Assembly (NCBI RefSeq): GCF_027923905.1
Contig: NZ_AP026966.1
Coordinates: forward strand, 434,001-498,000
From: Massilia varians
GTDB lineage: Bacteria > Pseudomonadota > Gammaproteobacteria > Burkholderiales > Burkholderiaceae_D
Direction of reading: 5' to 3'
DNA: 64,000 nucleotides
Shown piece by piece: positions 45,271-57,952 of this stretch (the stretch's first letter is position 1; every line of letters begins with the position of its first letter). The notes under the pieces were generated by a model. That model had not been told where the DNA came from. It searched no databases and saw nothing but the letters and a program-made list of their open reading frames with translations. The position numbers and the translations under genes are program-made.

Positions 45271-46200
45271 ATGGCTTTCGATCTCGACAACCTGCGTGTC
45301 TTCCTGGCGGCGGTGGACCACGGTTCCTTCTCAGCCGCCGCCCGTGCCCTGGGGCGGGTGCCCTCCGCCGTCAGCATGGCGATCGCCAACCTGGAGGCCG
45401 AACTCGATTTGCAGCTGTTCGACCGCCAGGGCCGCGAGCCGCGTCCCACCGCGCATGCCGCCGTGCTGCTGCCGCAGGCGCGCCTGCTGGTGGAACAGCT
45501 GCAGCGCCTGAACGGCCACGCGCTCGAGCTGAACCGGGGGCTGGAAACCTCGCTGACGATCGCCCTGGTGCCGGAACTGCTGGCGGCTGCGCCCTGGAGC
45601 GAAGCGCTGCGCCGGCTGGCCCTGGATTACCCCCTGCTGAAGGTCGAAGTGCTCACCGCGCCCCAGGCCGACGCGCTGGCCATGCTGCAGAGCGGGCGCG
45701 CCGACCTTGCGCTGGTCTACGAGCGCTATGGGCGCCAAACGGACGAGGCGTTCGAAGAGGTGGCCGAGGAAAGGCTGGTGGCCGTGGTCGCACCCGGCCA
45801 TCCCCTGTGCGAACGCATGGGCCGGGAAGCGATCCGCGACGAAGACCTGCTGGCCGAGCGCCAGGTCTTGATCGCGGGGCGCGATACCGAGTACGTCGAC
45901 AAGCGCATCGCCATCGCGCGCCTGCAGTGGCGCACCGATAACCCGGCCGCGGCGCTGGCGCTGGTGAAGGCGGGGCTCGGCTGGGCATGGCTGCCCTCCG
46001 GCCTGGTGCGCGAGCTCCTGGAGCACGGCGATCTGGTCGAGATCCCGACCGCGAACTTCACCAATGTGCTGCGCTTTTTCGTGGACATCATCTGGAACAA
46101 CCAGCGCCCGCCGGGCCTGGCGGGGCAGCGCTTCATCGCCCTGATGGAAGCGCTGCGCGACGACGAAAAAAATGCCCGCTCATCGAGCGGGCATGGCTAG
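45271..46200 (+). CDS. LysR-family transcriptional regulator
   Basis: A 309-residue regulator: winged HTH LDNLRVFLAAVDHGSFSAAA RALGRVPSAVSMAIANLEAE (in parts), and an effector domain with VAPGHPLCERMGREAIRDEDL. Divergently placed from sugE-nuoA, which it most likely controls; the target is inferred from position only. Its final 29 bases contain the terminator of the opposite-strand glucose transporter operon. Confidence 0.9.
   Translation: MAFDLDNLRVFLAAVDHGSFSAAARALGRVPSAVSMAIANLEAELDLQLFDRQGREPRPTAHAAVLLPQARLLVEQLQRLNGHALELNRGLETSLTIALVPELLAAAPWSEALRRLALDYPLLKVEVLTAPQADALAMLQSGRADLALVYERYGRQTDEAFEEVAEERLVAVVAPGHPLCERMGREAIRDEDLLAERQVLIAGRDTEYVDKRIAIARLQWRTDNPAAALALVKAGLGWAWLPSGLVRELLEHGDLVEIPTANFTNVLRFFVDIIWNNQRPPGLAGQRFIALMEALRDDEKNARSSSGHG
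46166..46194 (-). terminator. Terminator of the GH1-GH3-glk-glcP operon
   Basis: Minus strand: ATGCCCGCT / AGCGGGCAT, a perfect 9-bp stem with a five-base loop, then six T. It lies inside the last codons of the convergent LysR gene. Confidence 0.85.
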
Positions 46201-46214
46201 GGGAGGGCCGGCGC

Positions 46215-47525
46215 TCAGGCTGCCGCCACCGGCTGCTTGTGCAGGTTCGCGTACTTCAGGCCGAAGTACAGGATGAACAGGTAGCACGTGGCCGGCACCA
46301 GGAAGGACGGCTGCAGGCCGATGGTGTCGGCGAACATGCCCTGCACGAAGGGCACGACGGCGCCGCCGACGATGGCCATGCACAGGATGCCCGAACCCTG
46401 GCCGGTGAACTTGCCCAGGCCGTGCAGCGCGAGGCTGAAGATGGTCGGGAACATGATCGAATTGAACAGGCCGACCGCGATGATCGCCCACATGGCCAGC
46501 TGGCCTTCGCCGAAGGTCGCCGCCAGCACCAGGAGGATCGAACCGAGGGCATTCACGGCCAGGGTCTTGCCCGGGCTAACGTAGCGCATCACGGCGAAGC
46601 CGATGAAGCGGCCCACCAGCGCGCCGCCCCAGTACAGGCTGACGTATTGCGCCGCATCCGCGTGGCTCAGGCCCGCGATGTTGACCTCGCCGAGGAAGTT
46701 GATCAGGAAGCTGCCGATGCTGACTTCCGCGCCCACGTACAGGAAGATCGCGACCGCGCCCAGCACCAGGTGGCGGTAGGCCATGGCGCCGCCCTTGCCG
46801 TCGACGGCCGGCTTGCCGTCGTCCGCATGGCTGATCCTGGGCAGCCTGGCCAGTGCGAACAGCACCGCCAGCAGCGCCAGCGCCGCGGCCAGGCCCAGGT
46901 ACGGGCCCTGCACCGCGGCCGCCTCGGCGGCCTTGTGCGCGGCCTGCTCGGCGGCCGGGAGCGCCGCCAGCTGCTCGGCGCTCAGCGCGACCGTGGACAG
47001 GATCAGGATGCCGCCCAGTGCTGGCGCGACCGTGGTGCCGAGCGAGTTGAAGGCCTGGGTGAGCGTGAGGCGGCTGGACGCGGTGCGCGCCGGTCCGAGC
47101 ACGGTCACGAAAGGATTGGCCGCCACCTGCAGGATCGTGATGCCGCTCGCCAGCACGAAGAAGGCGAACAGGAACAGGCCGTAGCCGCCCTTCGAGGCCG
47201 GGTAGAACAGGGCGCAGCCGGCGGCCGCGATCGTCAGGCCGGTGACGGCGCCGTTCTGGTAGCCGATCTTGCGGATCAATGCCCCGGCCGGCAACGACAC
47301 GATGAAGTAGGCGCCGAAGAAGCAGAACTGCACCAGCATCGCCTGCAGGTAGGTCAGGGTATAGATCGACTTCAGGTGCGGGATCAGGACGTCGTTGAGC
47401 GACGTGAGCAGGCCCCACATGAAGAACAGGATGGTGACGATGACGAGCGCGCCGGTGTGCGGGTTATGCTCGGACTCGAGCGCCTGCGCCGCCGCCGGCG
47501 GCTGGTTCTGGACGGTGTTCTGCAT
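46215..47525 (-). CDS. Glucose/galactose MFS transporter, FucP/GlcP-like
   Basis: A 436-residue 12-helix sugar:H+ symporter of the FHS/FucP family ([21 protein letters not shown] near the N-terminus, [21 protein letters not shown] with the FucP pattern, [19 protein letters not shown]). Located after glucokinase in the same operon, it should import glucose released by the GH1/GH3 enzymes. The start follows GGAG. Confidence 0.9.
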   Translation of the reverse strand: MQNTVQNQPPAAAQALESEHNPHTGALVIVTILFFMWGLLTSLNDVLIPHLKSIYTLTYLQAMLVQFCFFGAYFIVSLPAGALIRKIGYQNGAVTGLTIAAAGCALFYPASKGGYGLFLFAFFVLASGITILQVAANPFVTVLGPARTASSRLTLTQAFNSLGTTVAPALGGILILSTVALSAEQLAALPAAEQAAHKAAEAAAVQGPYLGLAAALALLAVLFALARLPRISHADDGKPAVDGKGGAMAYRHLVLGAVAIFLYVGAEVSIGSFLINFLGEVNIAGLSHADAAQYVSLYWGGALVGRFIGFAVMRYVSPGKTLAVNALGSILLVLAATFGEGQLAMWAIIAVGLFNSIMFPTIFSLALHGLGKFTGQGSGILCMAIVGGAVVPFVQGMFADTIGLQPSFLVPATCYLFILYFGLKYANLHKQPVAAA

Positions 47526-47536
47526 GGGGTCTCCGT

Positions 47537-48483
47537 TTATTGCAGGGTCGCGATATGGTCCGACAGCATCGCGGATACGCCGCGCAGCGCCGGGTACTGC
47601 TCGGTAATCAGGTAGGTCGGGATGCGGGCGAGGTAAGGACCGAGACGTCCCTTGTCCTCGAAGCGTGCGCGGAAAGCCGATTCGGTGAACAGTTTACCAA
47701 GCCTTGGCACGATGCCGCCACCAATATACATGCCGCCGGTCGCGCCCAGGGTCAGCGCGACGTTGCCCGCCACGCTCCCCAGCACCGCGCAGAAGATCCC
47801 GACCGTCTTGACGCAGTCGGCGCAACTGCCGTCGATCGCGGCCCTGGTGATGCCCGCGGCGTCAAGGCGCCGGCCGCTCGAGACCCGGTGGATCAGCTCC
47901 AGCCCCATGCCCGACAGCAGGCGCTCGGCCGACACGTGGCCGTATTCCGCCCACAGCGCTTCCAGGATCGCCACTTCCTCCTTCGTCGACGGCGCGAAGC
48001 TCACGTGGCCGCCTTCGCCGGCCAGGGCGATCCAGCGCTCGCCCGCTGGGATCACGCCCGATACGCCGAGGCCCGTGCCGGGGCCGATCAGGCCGATCGG
48101 CCGGTTCTGTAGTTCGATGCCGCCGCCGATGCGCTCGCGCCCCTCGGCCGCCAGGTGCGGCAGCGACATCGCCAGCGCGGCGAAGTCGTTCACCACCAGC
48201 AGGGTTTCCAGGCCTTGCCGGCGGCGCAGCTCCTCGATCGAGAAGCTCCAGTGGTGGTTGGTCATGCTGACCCGGTCTTCCTCGACCGGGTTGGCGATCG
48301 CCAGCGCCGCGTGGCGCACGCGCTCCACCGCCAGCCCGCGGCCGGCCGCCTGGCCGAGGTAGGCCCGCATGGCCTCGTCCAGGGTCGGATAATCGGCGCA
48401 GGCCAGCACTTCGACATCAATCACACCCGCGTCCGACTCCAGTGCGAAGCGGGCGTTGGTGCCGCCGATGTCGGCCAGCAGCT

Positions 48484-48487
<4 letters not shown>
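47537..48487 (-). CDS. glk: Glucokinase
   Basis: A 316-residue bacterial glucokinase (Glk family): [16 protein letters not shown] with the phosphate loop, [38 protein letters not shown] and [14 protein letters not shown]. It phosphorylates glucose for the Entner-Doudoroff/pentose pathways. The start overlaps the GH3 stop by four bases (ATGA), so it is translationally coupled. Confidence 0.95.
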
Positions 48488-50973
<2,486 letters not shown>

Positions 50974-51006
50974 GGGGTCGTCTCGCTGTCTTGTTGTGTG
51001 TTCGTC

Positions 51007-52377
51007 TTATTCGCCGCGCAGGAAGGAACGGTACCACTTGCCGCTGCCCTTCAGGCGGCGCTGCTGGCTTGCGTAATCGATGTAGGTGAGGCCGAAGCGC
51101 TTCAGGTAGCCTTCGGCCCATTCGAAGTTGTCGAGCAGGCTCCAGGCGAAGTAGCCCTTGACCGGCACGCCATCCTTGATGGCCGCGTTCAGGGCGGCCA
51201 GGTGGCGCATCAGGTAGTGGCGGCGCTCGACGTCGTCGATCTCGCCGTCCGCGCCCACTTCGTCGGCATAGCAGGAACCGTTTTCGGTGACGTACATCGG
51301 GCCCGGACGGTAGTCGTTCTCGATGCGCAGCAGGAGTTCGGCCAGGCCCTGCGGCGCCACTTCCCAGCCCATGTAGGTGGTCTCCACGCCGGGCGCGGGC
51401 GGCAGCACGCGCGCCGACAGCGGCCCATGGCCGGGGGCATGCTCGATGGTCTCGGGGAAGTAGTAGTTCACGCCGAGGAAGTCGGTTGGCACCGCGATGG
51501 CCTCGAGGTCGCCCGGCAGCACGACGGGGGCGGCGTCGCCGATCGTCTCCAGGATCGCCTGCGGGTAGCCGCGGCCGTAGAGCGGATCGAGGAACCAGCG
51601 GTAGCGCAGGCCGTCGTGGCGTTCGGTGGCGGCGATGTCCTCGAGCTGGCTGGAAGCGGGGCGCACCGGATGCAGGCTCAGGGCGAGTCCGGTCCTGGCA
51701 TGTGCGACGTTCGCGCGGATCAGCGGCACCGCCTTGCCGTGCGAGAGCAGCACGTGGTGCGCCACCTGCAGCGCGGTCTTGAAGTCGGTATTGCCCGGCG
51801 CGTGCCAGCCTTCGTAGTTGCCGATGATGGCCGTGCACCAGGGTTCGTTGTGGGTGATCCAGTGCTGCACGCGGTCGCCCAGGCGGCGCGTCACCGCATC
51901 GACGAACGCCAGGTAGGCGTCGACGGTGGCGCGGTTGTTCCAGCCGCCGCGGTCCTGCAGGTACTGCGGCAGGTCCCAGTGGTAGAGCGTGGCCCAGGGC
52001 TGCAGGCCGCGTTCTAGCATGCCGTCCACCAGGCGCGAATAAAAATCCAGGCCTTTCTCGTTCGGCTTGCCGCCCACTTCGGAAAAGATGCGCGGCCAGG
52101 CGATCGAGAAGCGGTAGGCGTTCAGTCCCATGTCGCGGCCGATGTCGAAGTCTTCCGGCCAACGGTGGTAGTGGTCGCAGGCGACCGATCCGTTGGAGCC
52201 GTCCTTGATGTTCCCCGGCGTGGCGGCGAAGCGGTCCCAGATCGATTCGACCCGGCCGTCTTCCCGGCCGGCGCCTTCGATCTGGTACGAGGAGGTGGCG
52301 CAGCCCCACAAGAAGTCGGGGGCGAAATCGCCGCGCGATGGGGCGCTCGGCTCGGGACGGGATGCTGTTGTCGTCAT
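51007..52377 (-). CDS. GH1 beta-glucosidase
   Basis: A 456-residue cytosolic beta-glucosidase. Markers: FLWGCATSSYQIEGA at the N-terminus, the acid/base motif HWITHNEPWCTAIIGNY and the nucleophile motif MYVTENGSC near residue 355, plus NFEWAEGYLKRFGL at the end. Hydrolyses beta-linked gluco-oligosaccharides such as cellobiose or laminaribiose. First gene of the GH1-GH3-glk-transporter operon and controlled by the operator at 52413-52428. Confidence 0.94.
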   Translation of the reverse strand: MTTTASRPEPSAPSRGDFAPDFLWGCATSSYQIEGAGREDGRVESIWDRFAATPGNIKDGSNGSVACDHYHRWPEDFDIGRDMGLNAYRFSIAWPRIFSEVGGKPNEKGLDFYSRLVDGMLERGLQPWATLYHWDLPQYLQDRGGWNNRATVDAYLAFVDAVTRRLGDRVQHWITHNEPWCTAIIGNYEGWHAPGNTDFKTALQVAHHVLLSHGKAVPLIRANVAHARTGLALSLHPVRPASSQLEDIAATERHDGLRYRWFLDPLYGRGYPQAILETIGDAAPVVLPGDLEAIAVPTDFLGVNYYFPETIEHAPGHGPLSARVLPPAPGVETTYMGWEVAPQGLAELLLRIENDYRPGPMYVTENGSCYADEVGADGEIDDVERRHYLMRHLAALNAAIKDGVPVKGYFAWSLLDNFEWAEGYLKRFGLTYIDYASQQRRLKGSGKWYRSFLRGE

Positions 52378-52405
52378 GGTCTGGTCTGTTTGAGCTTGTT
52401 ACGCT

Positions 52406-52434
52406 AGGATATTTGGAAAGCTTTCCAATTGCAA
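52406..52434 (-). promoter_or_regulatory. GH1 operon promoter with LacI-type operator in the spacer
   Basis: Minus-strand TTGCAA (52429-52434), 17-base spacer, TATCCT (52406-52411). The spacer contains TTGGAAAGCTTTCCAA (52413-52428), a perfect 16-bp palindrome of the LacI type whose centre is GC where the other three operators have CG. A bound repressor here would block RNA polymerase directly. Confidence 0.7.
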
Positions 52435-52437
52435 TCT

Positions 52438-52460
52438 AAAAAAAAGGCCGGCGGGCGGCC
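52438..52460 (-). terminator. Terminator after the LacI regulator gene
   Basis: Minus strand GGCCG-CCCGC-CGGCC then about eight T, four bases after the stop codon at 52464. Read-through would enter the GH1 promoter. Confidence 0.8.
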
Positions 52461-52463
52461 CTC

Positions 52464-53525
52464 TTATTTTTTTCTGCCGCGCGTGCGGCCGGCGGGGCTG
52501 TCGCCGCCCGAGCTCTCGCTCGGGCCCTTGGCCAGCGAGGCGCGCAGCGTCACGCTCACCGGGAAAGTGCGGGCCACCGGGCGCTGCAGGTCGTAGCAGC
52601 GGTTGAGCAGGGCGTTCAGGCCGTTGAGCGTCATCTCGCGCCAGGGCATGTGCACGGAGGTCAGGCGCGGGGCCGAGAACGCGGCGCTCGGGGTGTCGTC
52701 GTAGCCGATCACCGACAGGTCGCGCGGCACGCTGATGCCGGCTTCCTGGAAGTAGGCCAGCGCGCCCACCGCCATCTCGTCGTTGGCGCAGAACAGGGCG
52801 GTGCACCTGGTGCCGGAATCGACCAGCGCCTTGGCCGCCGACCAGCCGCCCTGGGGCGAGAAGTCGCTTTCCATCATCCAGACCTTCTTGGTGTCGATGC
52901 CCTGGGCTTGCAGCTCGCGCATGAAGCCGTCGATGCGGGCCACGTTGTCGGCCAGCGCCGCCGGGCCGGCAATCACGGCGATGTCGCGGTGCTTGTAGTC
53001 GAGCAGGGTGCGCGCGGCCAGGCGCCCGCCCAGCGCGTGGTCGACCGTGAAGCACTGCTCGGGGATCTGCTTGAATTCGTGGTTCAGTGCGACGATCTGC
53101 TTCTGCTTGCCGCCCAGGGCAGCGAGGTCCTCGTCGCTGAGGGCGCCGGTCATCATGACGATGCCGTCGCAGCCGCGTTCGATCAGGAACTCGATGCCCT
53201 CGATGGCCTGGCGCCGCGCGTCGCCCAGGCCGACGCCGAAGGCCACCACCATGTGCAGGCCGGCGGCGCGCAGCTCGGTGTCGATGATCTGCAGGATCGG
53301 GGTGTAGAAGGTGCCGCTCAGGACCGGGATGTAGACGCCCACCATGCGGCTGGTGCCGGACAGCAGGGCGCGCGCCGCGTGCGAGGGGCGAAAGCCCAGC
53401 TCGTCGATCGCCTTGCGCACGCGTTCCAGCGTGGCCGGCGACACCGAGCCCTTGCCGCTGACCACGCGCGAGGCGGTGCCGAGCCCGACGCCGGCGAGAC
53501 GCGCTACGTCCTTGATGGTTGCCAC
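52464..53525 (-). CDS. LacI/GalR-family repressor of the beta-glucan regulon
   Basis: A 353-residue regulator with an N-terminal HTH (IKDVARLAGVGLGTASRVVS, residues 4-23) and hinge helix (AARALLSGTSRMVGVYIPVL), a periplasmic-binding-protein-like effector domain, and a basic C-terminal tail (RTRGRKK). It begins with GTG after AGGGAT. It sits between the ABC importer operon and the GH1 operon and is the only LacI gene in the window, so it is the natural candidate for the four operators. Effector probably a short beta-glucoside or glucose, by analogy. Confidence 0.92.
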   Translation of the reverse strand: MATIKDVARLAGVGLGTASRVVSGKGSVSPATLERVRKAIDELGFRPSHAARALLSGTSRMVGVYIPVLSGTFYTPILQIIDTELRAAGLHMVVAFGVGLGDARRQAIEGIEFLIERGCDGIVMMTGALSDEDLAALGGKQKQIVALNHEFKQIPEQCFTVDHALGGRLAARTLLDYKHRDIAVIAGPAALADNVARIDGFMRELQAQGIDTKKVWMMESDFSPQGGWSAAKALVDSGTRCTALFCANDEMAVGALAYFQEAGISVPRDLSVIGYDDTPSAAFSAPRLTSVHMPWREMTLNGLNALLNRCYDLQRPVARTFPVSVTLRASLAKGPSESSGGDSPAGRTRGRKK

Positions 53526-53602
53526 TGAGGATCCCTATCCTGTTGTCTGGTTATACGAAAAACACTGAAGCATACTGCATTCATGTGACACTGGCACCTG
53601 TC

Positions 53603-54679
53603 TTAAAGGCGCCGGCCGCTGCTTGGGTCGAACAGCGAGACCCGCGCCGCGTCGACGTCGAAGCGCACCGTCTGCCCGCTTGCCAGCGGCCGCGGATCGT
53701 GCACGATGCTGGAAAGCTGGCGGCCGCCGCAGTCCAGCCAGACGACCTGGTGGTTGCCCATCGGTTCCACCAGCGTCACGCTGGCCTGGAGGGAGCCGTC
53801 CGGCACCAGGTGGATGTCTTCCGGCCGCACCGCCAGCGTCACCGTGCCAGGCGCGGCCACGCAGTCCGGCGCCAGGTTCAGGGCCAGCATGCCCGCAGTG
53901 AAGCGGCGCCTGGTCTTGTCCACCCCGTCCACTTCTTCCTCGAGCCGGCCGTCGACGAAGTTCATCGACGGCGCGCCGAGAAAACCCGCCACGAAGCGGT
54001 TGGCCGGACGCTCGTAGACCTCGCTTGGCGTGCCGATCTGCTGGATGCGGCCGCCTTCCATCACGACGATGCGGGTGGCCAGGGTCATCGCCTCGGCCTG
54101 GTCGTGGGTCACGTAGATCATGGTCGAGCCGAGCGCCGCGTGCAGCAGCTTGAGTTCGCGGCGCAGCTCGGCGCGCAGCTTGGCGTCCAGGTTCGAGAGC
54201 GGCTCGTCGAACAGGTAGACGCCGGCTTCGCGCACCAGGGCGCGGCCGATCGCCACGCGCTGGCGCTGGCCGCCGGAGAGCTGGGCCGGTTTACGGTCCA
54301 GCAGCGACTCCAGTTGCAGCATCTCGGCCGTCTTGCGCACCCGGCGTTCGATTTCCGCCTTGGGAGCGCCGGAAATACGCAGGCCGAAGGACATGTTCTT
54401 CTCGACCGTCATGGTCGGGTACAGCGCATAGGACTGGAACACCATGCCGATCCCGCGCTCGCTCGGGTCGGCATGGCTCATATCGACCCCGCCGATCTCG
54501 ATCGCGCCCTCGGCCAGGTCGATCAGGCCGGCGATGCTGTGCAACAGCGTGGACTTGCCGCAGCCCGAAGGGCCGAGCAGGACCAGGAACTCGCCCGGCT
54601 CGACCTGCAGGTCGAGGTCGCGGATGACCTGGTTGCTGCCGCGGGTGATGCACAGCTTGCGGAGGTGGACGTTCGACAT
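53603..54679 (-). CDS. ABC sugar importer ATPase (UgpC/MsmK-type)
   Basis: A 358-residue ATPase: Walker A LGPSGCGKSTLLHSIAG, signature LSGGQRQRVAIGRAL, Walker B VYLFDEPLSNLDA, the H-loop MIYVTHDQAEAMT, and a C-terminal OB/TOBE regulatory domain to residue 358. Works with two permeases and a binding protein encoded just upstream to import oligosaccharides of the CUT1 class. Follows permease 2 by 12 bases. Confidence 0.93.
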   Translation of the reverse strand: MSNVHLRKLCITRGSNQVIRDLDLQVEPGEFLVLLGPSGCGKSTLLHSIAGLIDLAEGAIEIGGVDMSHADPSERGIGMVFQSYALYPTMTVEKNMSFGLRISGAPKAEIERRVRKTAEMLQLESLLDRKPAQLSGGQRQRVAIGRALVREAGVYLFDEPLSNLDAKLRAELRRELKLLHAALGSTMIYVTHDQAEAMTLATRIVVMEGGRIQQIGTPSEVYERPANRFVAGFLGAPSMNFVDGRLEEEVDGVDKTRRRFTAGMLALNLAPDCVAAPGTVTLAVRPEDIHLVPDGSLQASVTLVEPMGNHQVVWLDCGGRQLSSIVHDPRPLASGQTVRFDVDAARVSLFDPSSGRRL

Positions 54680-54691
54680 GCTTGTTAGCCT

Positions 54692-55588
54692 TTAGCCTTT
54701 CACCGCGCCGGCGGCGATGCCGCGCACGAACCAGCGGCCCGAGATGAAATAGATCGCCAGCGGCACGCTTGCCGTCAGGATGGTCGCGGCCATGTTGACG
54801 TTGTACAGGCGGGTGCCAGTGGTGGTATTGATCACGTTATTCAGCTGCACCGTCATCGGCGCATTGTCGCGGCCCGCGAACACCAGGCCGAGGATGTAGT
54901 CGTTCCACACGCCGGTGACCTGCATGATGGCGGCGACCACCACGATGGGCAGCGACATCGGCAGCATCACCTGCAGGAAGATACGCCAGAAGCCGCCGCC
55001 GTCGATGCGCGCGGCCTGGAAAAGCTCGTGCGGCACCGAGGCATAGTAATTCCGGAACAGCAGGGTCATGATCGGCATGCCGAAGATGACGTGCACCAGC
55101 ACGATGGCCGGCAGCGAACCGAACACGCCGGCGCGCGCCATCATCCACACCAGCGGGTAGATCATCACCTGCACCGGAATGAAGGCGCCGGCCAGCAGCA
55201 CGCCGAACAGCACATTCGCGCCGCGCGGGCGCCAGAACGACAGCGCGTAGCCGTTGATGGCGCCCAGCAGGATCGGGATCACGGTGCTCGGCACCGCGAT
55301 CGCCACCGAATTCCAGAAGCCGCCGCTGACCTGGCTCCAGGCATTACGCCAGGGCTCGACGGTCACCAGGAGGGGCAGGGCGAACACGTTGCCATTGCGA
55401 ATCTCGTCCATCGACTTGAAGGAGGTGATGATCATGACGTACAGCGGCAGCAGGAAGTACAGCGCGGCGCTGAACAGGAAGGCGTAGACGCCGATGCGCG
55501 CCGGCGACAGGCGCCTGCGGCGCGCCGCCGTCTTCATCGATTCGCGTGGCAGCACGGGGACCGCTGGCTGCAGGACGGTATGGCTCAT
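54692..55588 (-). CDS. ABC sugar importer permease 2 (MalG-like)
   Basis: A 298-residue membrane protein with six helices. MSHTVLQPAVPVL starts it; the EAA-loop is VPHELFQAARIDGGGFWRIFLQVMLPMSLP (in parts: PHELFQAARIDGGGFWR). The C-terminus GRWFVRGIAAGAVKG is the typical MalG end. The ATG overlaps the preceding permease stop by four bases. Confidence 0.92.
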   Translation of the reverse strand: MSHTVLQPAVPVLPRESMKTAARRRRLSPARIGVYAFLFSAALYFLLPLYVMIITSFKSMDEIRNGNVFALPLLVTVEPWRNAWSQVSGGFWNSVAIAVPSTVIPILLGAINGYALSFWRPRGANVLFGVLLAGAFIPVQVMIYPLVWMMARAGVFGSLPAIVLVHVIFGMPIMTLLFRNYYASVPHELFQAARIDGGGFWRIFLQVMLPMSLPIVVVAAIMQVTGVWNDYILGLVFAGRDNAPMTVQLNNVINTTTGTRLYNVNMAATILTASVPLAIYFISGRWFVRGIAAGAVKG

Positions 55589-56424
55589 GCGCGTTGCCTC
55601 CGGCTGCGTGCATAGGCATACGGCGCCAGCAGGGCCAGCACCGGGATCAGGAGGGTGACGGCGCCGGCCGAGGCCAGGCCGATGTTCGAGCGCAGGAACA
55701 AATGGTCCATGATGAACTTGGCCGGCACCTCGCTGGCCGTGCCCGGTCCGCCGCCGGTCATGGCGACCACCGCGTCGTACAGCTTCACGACGGCGGTGCA
55801 CAGCAGCAGGAACACGGTGGCGATGGTGGGCCCCAGCATCGGCAGCACGATCTCTAGGTAAACCCGCCAGGCCGGGATGCCGTCCAGGCGCGCCGCCTTG
55901 TAGATTTCCGGATCGACGCCGCGCAGCCCGGCCAGCATCAGCGCCATCACCAGGCCCGAGGCCTGCCAGACGGCGGCGATGACGATGGTGTAGATGACCA
56001 TCTCCTGGTCGACGATCCAGTCGAGGCCCAAGCCGGCGCCAGGCGCCAGCATCCACTGCCACACCAGGCCGGTGGCGACGAAGGACATCGCATACGGGTA
56101 CAGGAAGACCGTACGCAGGAAGCCTTCGCCGCTGACGTTCTGGTCGATGAAGGCGGCCAGCAGGAAGCCGAGCACCATGCAGGCGACGATGAACAGCGCG
56201 CCGTACACGGCCAGGTTGTTCAGCGAGATCAGCCAGCGCTCGTTGTCGAACAGGCGCAGGTATTGCGCGGCGCCGATATAGGTATCCGACGGAAAGGTGC
56301 GCGAAGCGGTGAACGAGGTGCGCAGGGTCCACAGCGCCGCGCCGATGTAGGCGACCAGCACCGTCAGGGCCATCGGCAAGAGCGCAACGTGGGGACTGAA
56401 TCGATGGGCGCGCAGGGTCGGCAT
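55585..56424 (-). CDS. ABC sugar importer permease 1 (MalF-like)
   Basis: A 279-residue permease with six hydrophobic segments; start MPTLRAHRFSPHVALL. The EAA loop is RGVDPEIYKAARLDGIPAWRVYLEI (in part GVDPEIYKAARLDGIP). An alternative longer frame overlaps the binding-protein gene and is rejected. It follows the binding-protein stop by six bases. Confidence 0.92.
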   Translation of the reverse strand: MPTLRAHRFSPHVALLPMALTVLVAYIGAALWTLRTSFTASRTFPSDTYIGAAQYLRLFDNERWLISLNNLAVYGALFIVACMVLGFLLAAFIDQNVSGEGFLRTVFLYPYAMSFVATGLVWQWMLAPGAGLGLDWIVDQEMVIYTIVIAAVWQASGLVMALMLAGLRGVDPEIYKAARLDGIPAWRVYLEIVLPMLGPTIATVFLLLCTAVVKLYDAVVAMTGGGPGTASEVPAKFIMDHLFLRSNIGLASAGAVTLLIPVLALLAPYAYARSRRQRA

Positions 56425-56429
56425 GGCGG

Positions 56430-57693
56430 TCAGTATTTGAGGGCGTTGGCGATGCTCTTCTGGGCGCGTTCGACCGGCATGCCGGTGTTCCAGTAGGCGG
56501 TCAGGACGTCCTGCATGGCGCCGTTCTGGTCCGGCGTCAGGTAGACCTCGGTGACGCCGGCCTGGCGCGCGCGGTCCTTCATGATCTCGATGCCCTTCTG
56601 CGCGCACAGGTCGAGTTGCGCCGCATCGACGTCATGGCGCACGGGAATCGAGCCTTTCAGCTTGCTGAACGCCACCTGCAGGCCCGGTTGCGACACCACA
56701 TTGGCGAGCAGCTGCTGCGCCTTGACGGCCTGGCCCTGGTCGGTGCGCGGGAAAACGAACACGTCGCCCTGGATCAGGTAGGGCGTGGCCGCGCTGAAGC
56801 CGGCCATGCAGCCGTAGTGCCGGCCCGCGACCTGCTTTGCGTTGGTGAACTCGCCCTTGGCCCAGTCCCCCATCACCTGGAAGCCCGCCTTGCCACTGAT
56901 GACCAGGGCGGTGGCGTCGTTCCAGTTGCGCCCCGGCGCGCCGGCATCGACATAGGATTTCAGGCGCTTGAAGGCCGGCAGCACATCGCGGAACTGCGGC
57001 GAGAGCAGGGTGGCCTGGTCGCGGTCGCGCATGGCCTTGAGGTACAGCTCCTTGCCGCCCATGTTGGCCAGGATCGCCGAGAACAGCACGGTCTCCTGCC
57101 ACGACTGGCCGCCGTGGGCCAGGGGGATGAGGCCGGCGGCCTTGAGCTTGTCGAGCGCGGCGAAGAATTCAGGCATGCTGCCCGGCTCTTTTGCGATGCC
57201 GGCCTTCTGGAAGGCGGCCTTCGAATACCAGAACCAGGTCTGCATGTGGATGTTCAGCGGCACCGCGTAGTAGTGACCCTGCACCTTGATCACGTCGATG
57301 ATCGGGGGGGGGCAGCAGCCGGTCCCAGTTCTGGGCGCGCGCGAGGCCGTCGACGTTATTGAGCATCCCCGCTTCGATCACGTCGAGGAACTGCTTGGAG
57401 GTGTTGAACTGTGCCGCGGTGGGCGGATTGCCGCCGACGATGCGGTTGATGGTCACGGCGCGCGACTGGTCGCCGCCGGCGATCGCGGTGTCGATCCACA
57501 CGCCGCCGGCATCGCGGTAAGCCTGGGCGACCTGCTTGACCGCGGCCGATTCGCCGCCCGAGGTCCACCAGTGGATGACTTCGGCCCTGGGCGCGGCAGC
57601 CGCCGACGCGGCATGCGCCGGGGCGGCAGGCGTCATGGCGAGGCCGAACCATGCGCATGCGCAGGCTGTCGCCAGGGTGCGTGGTGTGAACAT
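56430..57693 (-). pseudogene. ABC sugar-binding protein, frameshifted at a G9 tract
   Basis: A CUT1-type extracellular solute-binding protein of about 420 residues split across two frames. The first part (from ATG 57693) has a signal peptide (TPAAPAHAAS) and EVIHWWTSGGESAAVKQVA; the second part encodes KVQGHYYAVPLNIHMQTWFW, QSWQETVLFSAILANMGG and the C-terminal lobe to the stop at 56430. The frame changes inside a run of nine G (57304-57312; C9 on the coding strand), where eight would keep the frame. Either phase variation, a mutation or a sequencing artefact. Downstream permease genes look intact. Confidence 0.82.
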
Positions 57694-57727
57694 CGTGTCT
57701 CCGTGTATGCCGTTATTGTGGGTAAGT

Positions 57728-57741
57728 TGGAAACGTTACCA
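57728..57741 (-). promoter_or_regulatory. LacI-type operator of the ABC importer operon
   Basis: TGGTAACGTTTCCA on the minus strand, identical to the site at 35789-35802. It lies about seven bases past the predicted start point of the promoter at 57755-57783. Confidence 0.78.
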
Positions 57742-57754
57742 TCGGCTTTGCCCG

Positions 57755-57783
57755 ACTATAGCACCGGGTGAAATCAGGGTCAA
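57755..57783 (-). promoter_or_regulatory. Sigma-70 promoter of the ABC importer operon
   Basis: Minus strand TTGACC (57778-57783), 17-base spacer, TATAGT (57755-57760), followed by TCGGG as at the deacetylase promoter. Confidence 0.72.
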
Positions 57784-57952
57784 ACAATATTGCTGATGGG
57801 ATTCTGGCACAGTTGCCGCTTCCGAGCACATGCTGGGCGGTCCGACCGGCCGAATGCTGGCGCCAGCATGATTTACTCAGCTGGACACACATGGTATGGT
57901 TTCCAGTTGCCGTTGCGTAACCCGCAACAACGAGAACACATGAGGAGACGCC

